Shown here piece after piece: positions 41,745 to 49,654 of a stretch of DNA of 64,000 bases; the stretch's first letter is position 1, and each line of letters begins with the position of its first letter. Under the pieces are notes generated by a model, which was not told the origin of the DNA, searched no databases, and was given only the letters and a program-made list of their open reading frames with translations. The translations under genes were made by a program, and so were the position numbers. The stretch is taken from assembly GCF_004684095.1 (NCBI RefSeq), contig NZ_SRII01000006.1:62001-126000 (forward strand), given 5' to 3'. Origin of the DNA: Hymenobacter sp. UV11 (GTDB lineage Bacteria > Bacteroidota > Bacteroidia > Cytophagales > Hymenobacteraceae).

Positions 41745-42653
41745 TTGTTAACTCTTACTGGGCTTTCGCCTCTGCCGCTACGCCGGTTTCTGCTTTTGCT
41801 AATACCAGTACTTTGCATACTTTCGTCGTGTGCTACTAGCAAGTACTATCGTCAACGCACTATGTTTCAGCTCTCCAAAGGAGCTGATGGCGTGATTGAT
41901 ACGGCGAAACTGCGTCGGGCAGTAAATCGCACGGACCGCAACTACCGGATTCGCGCGAATGATATATTAAATGTTCAGGTTTACACCAATAAAGGCGAAC
42001 GACTTATCGACCCCAATGGCGAGTTGCAATTTGGCTCTCCCAGCGTTGGCAGCACAACAAGTACCCCTACAGCAGGGTCAGGGCAGCGTAACGTAGGGCA
42101 AGGCGCCGGCTCTATTCCTGGCAGTACGCAGTTTGTGGTGCAGGCCGATGGCACTGCCCGCCTACCCCTCGTTGACCGGGTGAAAGTCCAAGGCTTAACC
42201 CTCATCCAAGCAGACAGTGTTTTGCAGCTTCGTTACAACACGTTTTATAAGGAAACCTTTGTTAAAACAGCAGTAACGAATAACCGCGTTATTATACTTG
42301 GTTCTCCTGGAGGACAGGTCATTTCGCTCATTAACGATAATATGAATCTACTAGAAGTATTAGCATTAGCCGGTGGCGCTGATGGCAGCGGAAGTGGAGG
42401 CCGTTATGGTGGGCGCATTAATAATATCCGTATTATACGTGGCGATTTAAAGAACCCGCAAGTACAATTTATTGACCTTAGCACTCTGGAAGGAATGCGG
42501 CGAGGGAATTTACAGGTTGAGCCTAATGATATTATTTATATTCAACCTATAAGGCGTCCGTTAATTGAAGCAATAACCGACGCTAGCCCTGTACTCAGTC
42601 TGTTTACTCTACTATTAACTACAACAGGGTTTATCTACTCTATAACCCGATAG
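41745..42653 (+). CDS. Wza-like polysaccharide export lipoprotein (TTG start)
   Basis: Outer-membrane/periplasmic export protein for capsule or exopolysaccharide. The signal ends in a lipobox (FLLLLIPVLCILSSCATSKY, Cys near residue 29). Then comes the Poly_export region: NYRIRANDILNVQVYTNKGE, VVQADGTARLPLVDRVKVQG and a SLBB-type part with VIILGSPGGQVISLINDNMN, ending in a membrane segment (SLFTLLLTTTGFIYSITR). No ATG fits: ATG 41729 is followed by a stop, so TTG 41745 is the probable start. Upstream of the Wzc-like kinase by 55 nt, with its own promoter. AT-rich compared with its surroundings. Confidence 0.88.
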   Translation: MLTLTGLSPLPLRRFLLLLIPVLCILSSCATSKYYRQRTMFQLSKGADGVIDTAKLRRAVNRTDRNYRIRANDILNVQVYTNKGERLIDPNGELQFGSPSVGSTTSTPTAGSGQRNVGQGAGSIPGSTQFVVQADGTARLPLVDRVKVQGLTLIQADSVLQLRYNTFYKETFVKTAVTNNRVIILGSPGGQVISLINDNMNLLEVLALAGGADGSGSGGRYGGRINNIRIIRGDLKNPQVQFIDLSTLEGMRRGNLQVEPNDIIYIQPIRRPLIEAITDASPVLSLFTLLLTTTGFIYSITR

Positions 42654-42708
42654 GATAACTTATTCTTTAGTAAGCTATTTAATTTTTCCAATTTAAATAA
42701 CGCAACTT

Positions 42709-45204
42709 ATGGCATCTACTGAAAATGCGGAATTGGAAGAGCTAATCCGGCGGGCTAGTGCTAGCGGAGAAACTACACCACCTACCGGACCCAGTTTTGC
42801 CGAGGAGGAAGCCGAAGACGGAGATAATTTTGACTTAAGTACATTAGTACTAGTTGCTCGACGCAGCTTATTATGGGTCATTGTTCTTCTTGCTCTTGGA
42901 ATTACTGCTTCTTGGTTATATCTACGGTACACTAAACCCATTTACGAAGCTACTTCTATTCTGAAAATAGATGACCGTAGCGATGCCAGCGCATTAGGGC
43001 TAGGAATGGCTATGGGTGGTGGCGACAATAATCAAGCTTCGCAGTTGGCTGGTGAAGTAGAACTGATAAAGTCCGGGCTTACATATAAAAGGTTAAAGCA
43101 AACTGTTGCATTAGACATAAATTATTATACTCAAGGAACAGTACTAGAAAATGAGCTATTTGGTAGCTGCCCATATCAAGTAAAGTATACCATAAGCGAC
43201 CCTGTTTACTATAACCATAAGTTTGATGTCGAATACATTGACACGAAGCATTATCGCCTTAGTATAACAACGGCGAATACAACATTAGGGGGGAATTATG
43301 AATTCGGGCAATTAGTTAAACTACCAGGTATAAGCTTACAACTTTTGGAAATACTTGTTCCTACGCAGCTTGATGCCACTTATTACTTTATTATTTTAGA
43401 CGACAACACGATTAATTCGTATCTAGACAGGAATTTAAAAGCTGAGGTATTAAATCCGAGCGCCAGTACGCTTCAAATTTCCTTTTTAGATAACAACCGC
43501 GTCAAGGCACAACGAATAGTTAACGCCTTAGACACAGTATATCGAGACGTAAAACTTGCGCACAAGCAAGAAACAACCGAAAAGTCATTAGATTATTTGG
43601 ATAAACAACTGCAGGAAAACGGGAAAAATCTGGCTAATGCTGAAGATAATTTAAAGGAATTTGTTCAGCAAAACAGGACATATGACGCAAAAGGTGAACT
43701 CGGAATTATAACCGACAAGTTAGAAAAGATTGAGGAAGACAGGTTAAAATTAGAGCAAAAATTAACACTTTTATCTGAAGTAAGCCGGCTTACGTCAGCA
43801 GAGTATTTAACTCCAAGCGATGAAGTAACAGTTGACCAGACTATTCCAGGCCTAGCATTACTTGAAGACCCAGCATTATCGCAGCAATTAAACAATCTTA
43901 ATATACTACAACAAAACCTGCGACGCATAAGGCGTTCATATCAGGACCGACTAGAGGCAGTACAGGGTCCTCTTACACAATTAAAATTTGCGCAGGCTAC
44001 ATTGCAGCATCAACTAGTCCAAGCACAAAAGCAGTTACGGAATCAAATTGCGTTACTTGATACCCAACGAAGCAAGTTAAGCAACGCGTTGCAGTCGATT
44101 CCGGGTAAGGAGACAGAGTTAGAGCGCCTCAAGCGTCCGCTTGAGCTCTATGGCAATAGCTATCAAATGCTATTGGGGAAAAAGGTAGAATATAATATCA
44201 AAAATGCAGGCACAACTGCTGACTTTCAGATACTTTCGCCAGCATTTGCTCCAGAGGAGCCCATATCACCAAAGAAGCTACTTGTATACGCTATTGGCTT
44301 AGCAGGAGGCTTGATTTTAGGATTGGGACTAATTGGAACGCGTTACTTGATGCATAATACCATCACTAACGTTAATGAGTTAGAGCGCAATACAAAAGCT
44401 TCTGTATTGGGTGTTATTCCTACTTATGAGAAAGAAAAGTTAAATATATCACGCTTAGTTGTCGATAAAAACCCGAAATCTTCAGTATCTGAAGCTATTC
44501 GTTCTATCAGAACTAACCTTGATTTTATTAGTCCTGCTACTAAGAAGCGCCTGATTTCGGTAACATCCACCATATCAGGCGAGGGTAAGACATTCGTCAC
44601 TGTAAATCTTGGTGGCATTATCGCTTTATCTGGCCAGCGAGTTGTAATTCTGGATTTGGATATGCGAAAGCCAAAAGTGAATTTGGCTTTCGATGCAGAA
44701 AATGTTCGTGGCGTAAGTACCATTCTTATTGACCGGCATACTGTTGCGGAGTGTATTCAGCACACCAGTATTGAGTCGCTCGACTTTATATCGGCGGGCC
44801 CTACCCCCCCCAATCCATCAGAGTTGATTCTAAACCCACGCTTCGACTTAATGCTTCAAGAGCTATACCGGACCTACGATGTTATCTTGATTGACACGCC
44901 ACCGGTAGGCTTAGTGACGGATGGTATTCTTATTATGCGCAAAGCCGATGTACCTATCTATATCGTAAGGGCCAACTATTCACGCAAGACCTTCCTCAAA
45001 AACATGAATCGGCTAATGCGTAACAATCAATTTACGCGCATGACAACCATTCTAAACGACGCGAAGGCACAGGGCTCTTATGGCTACGGCTATGGCTATG
45101 GCTATGGCTACGGGTATGGCTACGGCACTAAAGGCATGGGCTATTATGAAGAAACCGAGCAAAAACCAACACTCGGCGAGCGCATAAAAGGTTTATTCAG
45201 TTAG
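42709..45204 (+). CDS. Wzc-like chain-length regulator and tyrosine autokinase
   Basis: Inner-membrane protein controlling polysaccharide length and export through cycles of Tyr phosphorylation. The 831-residue product has an N-terminal Wzz domain with a membrane helix near residue 50 (LLWVIVLLALGITASWLYLR), a large periplasmic coiled-coil part (about 260-480), a second helix (KLLVYAIGLAGGLILGLGLI), and a cytoplasmic BY-kinase domain: Walker A TISGEGKTFVTVNL (near 620), Walker A' VVILDLDMRKP (near 650), Walker B VILIDTPPVG (near 727). The tail is a (Tyr-Gly)8 run plus GYYEE, the autophosphorylation cluster. Followed 6 nt later by its cognate-type phosphatase. Confidence 0.93.
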   Translation: MASTENAELEELIRRASASGETTPPTGPSFAEEEAEDGDNFDLSTLVLVARRSLLWVIVLLALGITASWLYLRYTKPIYEATSILKIDDRSDASALGLGMAMGGGDNNQASQLAGEVELIKSGLTYKRLKQTVALDINYYTQGTVLENELFGSCPYQVKYTISDPVYYNHKFDVEYIDTKHYRLSITTANTTLGGNYEFGQLVKLPGISLQLLEILVPTQLDATYYFIILDDNTINSYLDRNLKAEVLNPSASTLQISFLDNNRVKAQRIVNALDTVYRDVKLAHKQETTEKSLDYLDKQLQENGKNLANAEDNLKEFVQQNRTYDAKGELGIITDKLEKIEEDRLKLEQKLTLLSEVSRLTSAEYLTPSDEVTVDQTIPGLALLEDPALSQQLNNLNILQQNLRRIRRSYQDRLEAVQGPLTQLKFAQATLQHQLVQAQKQLRNQIALLDTQRSKLSNALQSIPGKETELERLKRPLELYGNSYQMLLGKKVEYNIKNAGTTADFQILSPAFAPEEPISPKKLLVYAIGLAGGLILGLGLIGTRYLMHNTITNVNELERNTKASVLGVIPTYEKEKLNISRLVVDKNPKSSVSEAIRSIRTNLDFISPATKKRLISVTSTISGEGKTFVTVNLGGIIALSGQRVVILDLDMRKPKVNLAFDAENVRGVSTILIDRHTVAECIQHTSIESLDFISAGPTPPNPSELILNPRFDLMLQELYRTYDVILIDTPPVGLVTDGILIMRKADVPIYIVRANYSRKTFLKNMNRLMRNNQFTRMTTILNDAKAQGSYGYGYGYGYGYGYGYGTKGMGYYEETEQKPTLGERIKGLFS
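45079..45126 (+). repeat. In-frame TAYGGB tandem repeat encoding (Tyr-Gly)8
   Basis: Eight 6-nt units of TAT/TAC-GGC/GGG form the tyrosine cluster of the Wzc-like kinase tail. Copy number could change by slippage without a frameshift, changing the number of phosphorylatable tyrosines. Confidence 0.9.
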
Positions 45205-45210
45205 CACTCC

Positions 45211-45981
45211 ATGACAAACATCTGGAGTCGTTTCTTTGGCAGCCAATCGCCTACTACCGAAGTATTACCCTTGCTAGGCGCTTTGGGAGCCGATATGCAT
45301 TCGCATTTGCTGCCTGGCCTTGATGATGGGGCAGAAACGCTTGAGCACAGCCTGGACTTGCTGCGGGAATTACGCAGCATGGGTTTTCGCAAGCTGATAA
45401 TGACGCCTCATATCATGGGCGATTTTTATAAGAATACACCCGAGGGAATTCGCGCGGCGCTGGCTACGCTTCAAGCGGCGGCGGCCGAAGCTGGCTTAGC
45501 CGATGTGGTGCTGGAGTGTGCGGCCGAATATTACCTGGATGAGTGGCTGGGCCACAAGCTGGCAAATGGTACTGAGCTACTTAGTTTCGGAGGCGACAAG
45601 CGCTACCTGCTCATGGAGACTTCTTATCTCAATGAGCCGTTCAACTTGCAGACGAGCATTTTTGAGCTGCAAGCGGCTGGCTACCGCCCCGTACTGGCCC
45701 ATCCGGAGCGCTACGTGTATCTCTATGGCCGCTTTGCCGAGCTGGAAAAGCTGCGGCACGAATATGGCGTTTTACTTCAGCTCAACCTCAATTCGCTGGC
45801 TGGCTACTACTCGCCCGCTGCGCGCAAGGTAGCCGAAAAACTTGTCGATGGCGGCTTGGTAGACTTTGTGGGTACTGATACTCACCATCTTCGCCACACG
45901 GCTATGCTAGCCAATAAGACGCAGCACTTGCCTTACTTCCGCAAGCTCTTAGCTTTGCCCTTGCTCAATACTACTTTGTAA
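45211..45981 (+). CDS. CpsB/YwqE-type PHP tyrosine phosphatase
   Basis: Metal-dependent protein-tyrosine phosphatase that would dephosphorylate the Wzc-like kinase. The 256-residue product has the PHP metal motifs DMHSHLLPGLDDGA (near residue 28), MTPHIMGDFY, LAHPERYVYL and VGTDTHHLR. Same operon as the kinase (6-nt gap) and the Wza-like gene, making a complete export and control trio. No glycosyltransferase, flippase or polymerase gene follows. Confidence 0.92.
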   Translation: MTNIWSRFFGSQSPTTEVLPLLGALGADMHSHLLPGLDDGAETLEHSLDLLRELRSMGFRKLIMTPHIMGDFYKNTPEGIRAALATLQAAAAEAGLADVVLECAAEYYLDEWLGHKLANGTELLSFGGDKRYLLMETSYLNEPFNLQTSIFELQAAGYRPVLAHPERYVYLYGRFAELEKLRHEYGVLLQLNLNSLAGYYSPAARKVAEKLVDGGLVDFVGTDTHHLRHTAMLANKTQHLPYFRKLLALPLLNTTL

Positions 45982-46037
45982 AGCCAATGGCTAACCGGGC
46001 ACGAATGTGTGCGGTAGCGTAGGGTAATTTTGGCACT

Positions 46038-47066
46038 ATGATTTTTGTGACGGGTGGTACTGGTCTTATTGGCTCCTTCGTGCTGCGGGAGTTGCGCGGG
46101 CGTGGGTTGGCCGTACGGGCTTTGTATCGTGGCTCATTGCCTGACACTGGCCCGGCCGGAGTGGAATGGGTACAAGGTGACTTAGCCGATACCTATTTGC
46201 TCGCTGCTGCCATTACGGCTGAGGTGACGCACGTTGTGCATTGTGCGGGCCTGGTTTCGTACGCTCCGCAGGATGAGGATGCGCTGCTGCAAGTAAACGT
46301 AGAAGGTACCGCCGCTGTGGTGGATGCCTGCTTACGCCATCCGGCTATTCGCTTGGGCTACGTGTCGTCAGTAGCTGCCCTAGGGCAAACGGCTACGGCT
46401 GGCGGCAACGATATGCAGGCGGCTCCTACCCCCCGCCTACTCGATGAAGCCGCTACGTGGGACTTGGGAGCAAGTCACTCGGCCTATGCTACCAGCAAGT
46501 ACCTGGCTGAGTTGGAGGTATGGCGCGGGGTAGCCGAAGGGCTGTCGGCCGTTATTGTCAACCCTTCCATTGTACTGGGGGCTGGCAACTGGCACCGCAG
46601 CAGCACGCAATTGCTGCGCTACGCCTACGACGAACACAGATTTTACACGCCCAATCAAATCAATTTTGTGGATGTGCGCGATGTAGTGGCCCACCTGCTG
46701 CGCCTCACGCTCGACCTGCCCGACCTGCCCCCGGCCCGCTACATCCTCAACGCGGGCATGCAGCCTCTCGGAGAAGTACTGGCTATGCTGGCGCAGGCAT
46801 TTGGCCGGCGGCCGCCCAGCGTGGCTGTGCCATCGTGGGCAGCCGAGATAATCTGGCGGCTAGAGCATGCCCGGTCGCTACTCACCGGGGCGCGGCCGCT
46901 CATCACCCGCGATACGGCCCGCGTGGGCCGGCAACCCGTAGTGTACGACGCCAGCAAGGCGCTGCGCACTACGGGACTGGGTTTTCGCCCATTGGCCGAA
47001 ACCGTAGCCTGGTTGGCTACTACCCTCGAAACGAACCGGACGGCTCGGCCGCCGGTTGTAACTTAG
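46038..47066 (+). CDS. NAD(P)-dependent epimerase/reductase (extended SDR)
   Basis: Rossmann-fold oxidoreductase. The 342-residue product has MIFVTGGTGLIGSFVLRELR at the N-terminus, HVVHCAGLVSY, NVEGTAAVVDACL and the catalytic Tyr-x3-Lys in HSAYATSKYLAE with an upstream Ser (YVSSVAALG). Overall style is closest to dihydroflavonol-reductase-like enzymes rather than to sugar-nucleotide epimerases. Despite its position after the polysaccharide trio it is GC-rich and probably unrelated to it. Confidence 0.85.
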   Translation: MIFVTGGTGLIGSFVLRELRGRGLAVRALYRGSLPDTGPAGVEWVQGDLADTYLLAAAITAEVTHVVHCAGLVSYAPQDEDALLQVNVEGTAAVVDACLRHPAIRLGYVSSVAALGQTATAGGNDMQAAPTPRLLDEAATWDLGASHSAYATSKYLAELEVWRGVAEGLSAVIVNPSIVLGAGNWHRSSTQLLRYAYDEHRFYTPNQINFVDVRDVVAHLLRLTLDLPDLPPARYILNAGMQPLGEVLAMLAQAFGRRPPSVAVPSWAAEIIWRLEHARSLLTGARPLITRDTARVGRQPVVYDASKALRTTGLGFRPLAETVAWLATTLETNRTARPPVVT

Positions 47067-47211
47067 CGAAGCTTGACTAGCTTTTTTCATTCTAGTGAAC
47101 AAGGCCGACCGCTTCCCAAGCTGGCTTTTCAGACACCTTGACTTTAGTTGCTCGGGTTGGCATTCTATTAGCAGGGGTAGGGAGAGCTACCTGTTATAAT
47201 TCGTGATTATT

Positions 47212-48615
47212 ATGCGCATGAACGAACCATTTGACGACCCACGAGCAGCCCAAGATACCGTGCGGCGCTACGAACGCATGCTGGCGGACGATGCCGCTGC
47301 GTTTTTTGACCTAGAAGAGTTTGAAGTAATTATTGACCACTATGTGACTTCGGCCGCCTTCGACAAGGCACAACAAGCCTGTGACGCGGCCCTTAGCCAA
47401 TACCCTTTTTCGACCGAGCTACTGATTGACCGCGCCCAGATTGCCGCGATGCGGGGCGACTATGCTGAGGCCGAGCGCCAGATTGCCAACGTAGCCACCC
47501 GCGACCCTGACAATGCCGACGTGGCCGTAACCCGCGGTATCATCTCCACGCAGCGCGGGGATTTTGAGGAAGCGGTGCGCTTTTTTCAGTCGGCGCTGGA
47601 GCGCAATCCCGACCGCGAGGACATTCATTTCAACCTCGGGCTGGCTTACCAGAGCTGGCATAAGTTCAAGAGCGCGGCGCGGCACTACAAGCATAGCCTG
47701 CGCTTGCAGCCCGACAACGAGACTACCGTCCAAGAGCTGTTGAACTGCCTGGAAACAACTGACCGGCTCCTGGAGCACGAAGAATTTTTTCAGCGCTTCA
47801 CCGACGATGACCCCTACTCGGCTACGGCTTGGTACAACTTGGGCCAGTATTACTACCGGCTCGAAAAGTATGAGCAGGCGGCGTCGGCGTTTGACTACGC
47901 CATTGTTATCGAAGCTGATTTTCACGATGCTCACCACTGGCTGGCCGACACATTTGTGTGCCAGCAGGAATATCAGAAGGCCATTGGGGAGTTTGAGCTG
48001 AGCTACCCAACTGGTGAGCCGACGGACGAGGCGCTGTGCAACATCGGCGAGTGCTACGAAAAGCTGCGCGACTGGGAGCATGCGCGTCAGTTTTACCGCA
48101 AAGCGCTGGAAATAAACCCCGAGATGGACGAGGCTTGGTTTGGGCAAGGCGTGTTGCTGCAAGAGCAGGACCGAGCATTTGAAGCCCTGCACTTCTTCCG
48201 CAAAGCCGTGCAGCTATACGGCGATAGCGGGGAGTACTGGGCTGCGCTTGGGGCCGCTGAGAACCAGGTAGGCAATATTGTCAGTGCCCTCGAAGCCTAT
48301 GAAAAGGCGACAGAGGTAGCCCCGGAAGACGCTACCGGCTGGGTAAGCTGGAGTGCCATCCTCTACGAGCAGGGTCACTACGATGAAGCTATCGACCTGC
48401 TGCGCCACGCGGTGGAGCTGCACCCGCACGAGGCCCATTTCCACTACATGCTGTGCGCCTACTTGCTGGCCGATGGTCGCCTGCGTGAGGCCTACCAGGA
48501 ATTGGAAACAGCTTTGACGCTCAATTACGACCAGCACTCGTTGCTTTTTGATTACTTTCCCGAGCTGCAGAAGCAGCCCGCGCTACAACGGCTGATTGAC
48601 CAGTTCCGCAAGTAA
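47212..48615 (+). CDS. Tetratricopeptide repeat protein
   Basis: A 467-residue protein made almost wholly of TPR-type helix pairs, for example AFDKAQQACDAALSQYPFST, GDFEEAVRFFQSALERNPDR, EKYEQAASAFDYAIVIEADF and GHYDEAIDLLRHAVELHPHE; roughly ten repeats can be seen. No signal peptide or membrane segment, so likely a cytoplasmic scaffold. ATG 47212 (MRMNEPFDDP) is preferred over GTG 47203. Partner is unknown. A TPR protein of this type is common in Bacteroidota near metabolic genes. Confidence 0.85.
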   Translation: MRMNEPFDDPRAAQDTVRRYERMLADDAAAFFDLEEFEVIIDHYVTSAAFDKAQQACDAALSQYPFSTELLIDRAQIAAMRGDYAEAERQIANVATRDPDNADVAVTRGIISTQRGDFEEAVRFFQSALERNPDREDIHFNLGLAYQSWHKFKSAARHYKHSLRLQPDNETTVQELLNCLETTDRLLEHEEFFQRFTDDDPYSATAWYNLGQYYYRLEKYEQAASAFDYAIVIEADFHDAHHWLADTFVCQQEYQKAIGEFELSYPTGEPTDEALCNIGECYEKLRDWEHARQFYRKALEINPEMDEAWFGQGVLLQEQDRAFEALHFFRKAVQLYGDSGEYWAALGAAENQVGNIVSALEAYEKATEVAPEDATGWVSWSAILYEQGHYDEAIDLLRHAVELHPHEAHFHYMLCAYLLADGRLREAYQELETALTLNYDQHSLLFDYFPELQKQPALQRLIDQFRK

Positions 48616-48739
48616 GGAGTTGGCCAAACGCCGCGACTGCTTTCTGAATTAATTTTGTGCCCGCTCTCCTTACCGGAGGCGGGCACTTTTGTTAGGCATT
48701 TACCTTTTTTGGTTGGGAGTATTACCCGCCTTTTTTTGT

Positions 48740-49570
48740 ATGAACTACTCGCTTTCCCAGCTCCCCGAGCGCACTCAAAAGCCACGCGAACAAGGCTTTA
48801 CCATGATGATGGACAAAGGACTCAGCATGCGGGAAGTGGAAGATTTTCTGGAAGTAGCGTCCCCCTACACCGACATTGTTAAGCTGGGCTGGGCCACCTC
48901 TTACATAGTACCTAACCTGAAGCGGAAGCTGGAAATATACCGTGCGGCGGGTGTGCCAGTATACCTGGGTGGCACCTTATTCGAAGCCTTTATCATCCGC
49001 AACCAGTTTGATGACTATCGCCGCTTACTCGACAGCTTCGGCCTAGAATACGCCGAGGTATCGGACGGCAGCATCGACCTGCCCCACGACCGTAAGTGCG
49101 AATTTATCCGCGAGTTGAGTAAATCAGTCAAGGTTTTGAGTGAGGTAGGCTCTAAGGATGCGGAAAAAATTATTCCGCCCTATAAGTGGATTTCGCAGAT
49201 GCAGACCGAGTTGGAGGCCGGCGCCATCAAGGTAATCGGTGAAGCCCGCGAAGGTGGCAATGTGGGGCTTTTCCGTAGCACGGGCGAGGTACGCTCGGGC
49301 CTGGTGGAAGAGATTCTGACCAAGATTCCGTCGGAGCGCATCATTTGGGAAGCCCCTCAGAAGGCCCAGCAGGTTTGGTTTATCAAGCTCCTCGGCGCCA
49401 ATGTGAACCTGGGCAATATTGCTCCCAACGAAATCGTGAGCCTCGAAACCATCCGACTGGGGCTGCGTGGCGATACGTTCTCGCATTTCCTCGATATGGA
49501 TGCCGTGGACCCTATGTTTCACCCGGCGGCCAAGTCGGGCAAGCCGGGCACGTCCATGCCCCGCGGCTAG
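48740..49570 (+). CDS. comA: Phosphosulfolactate synthase (ComA family)
   Basis: Adds sulfite to phosphoenolpyruvate to give phosphosulfolactate. The 276-residue product has the family pattern: GFTMMMDKGLSMREVEDFLE, YTDIVKLGWATSY, GVPVYLGGTLFEAF, EVSDGSIDLPHDRK, GAIKVIGEAREGGNVGLF and NIAPNEIVSLETIRLGLRGD. ATG 48740 is chosen over a non-conserved extension from 48689. In methanogens it serves coenzyme M; here it more likely feeds a sulfolactate or sulfonolipid route. No comB, comC or comDE genes are near. It ends at a very long palindrome. Confidence 0.88.
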   Translation: MNYSLSQLPERTQKPREQGFTMMMDKGLSMREVEDFLEVASPYTDIVKLGWATSYIVPNLKRKLEIYRAAGVPVYLGGTLFEAFIIRNQFDDYRRLLDSFGLEYAEVSDGSIDLPHDRKCEFIRELSKSVKVLSEVGSKDAEKIIPPYKWISQMQTELEAGAIKVIGEAREGGNVGLFRSTGEVRSGLVEEILTKIPSERIIWEAPQKAQQVWFIKLLGANVNLGNIAPNEIVSLETIRLGLRGDTFSHFLDMDAVDPMFHPAAKSGKPGTSMPRG

Positions 49571-49573
49571 CGC

Positions 49574-49647
49574 CCTACCCCCCGCTAAAACACCGAAGCC
49601 GGCTCTGGATATCCAGGGCCGGCTTCGGTGTTTTAGCGGGGGGTAGG
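49574..49647. terminator. 74-nt near-perfect palindrome (comA / T9SS protein)
   Basis: Arms 49574-49610 and 49611-49647 are complementary over 37 bp with a single mismatch (49604 with 49617) and almost no loop. The outer ends are CCTACCCCCC and GGGGGGTAGG, the repeated word of this window in inverted orientation. It lies between convergent genes and should stop transcription in both directions, though classic T-tracts are internal (TTTT near 49631). Confidence 0.85.
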
Positions 49648-49654
49648 AACGTGG

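Noticed and set aside
45079..45126. Short tandem repeat as CRISPR or non-coding repeat
   Set aside because: Units are 6 nt, in frame, with no spacers; they encode the kinase tail.
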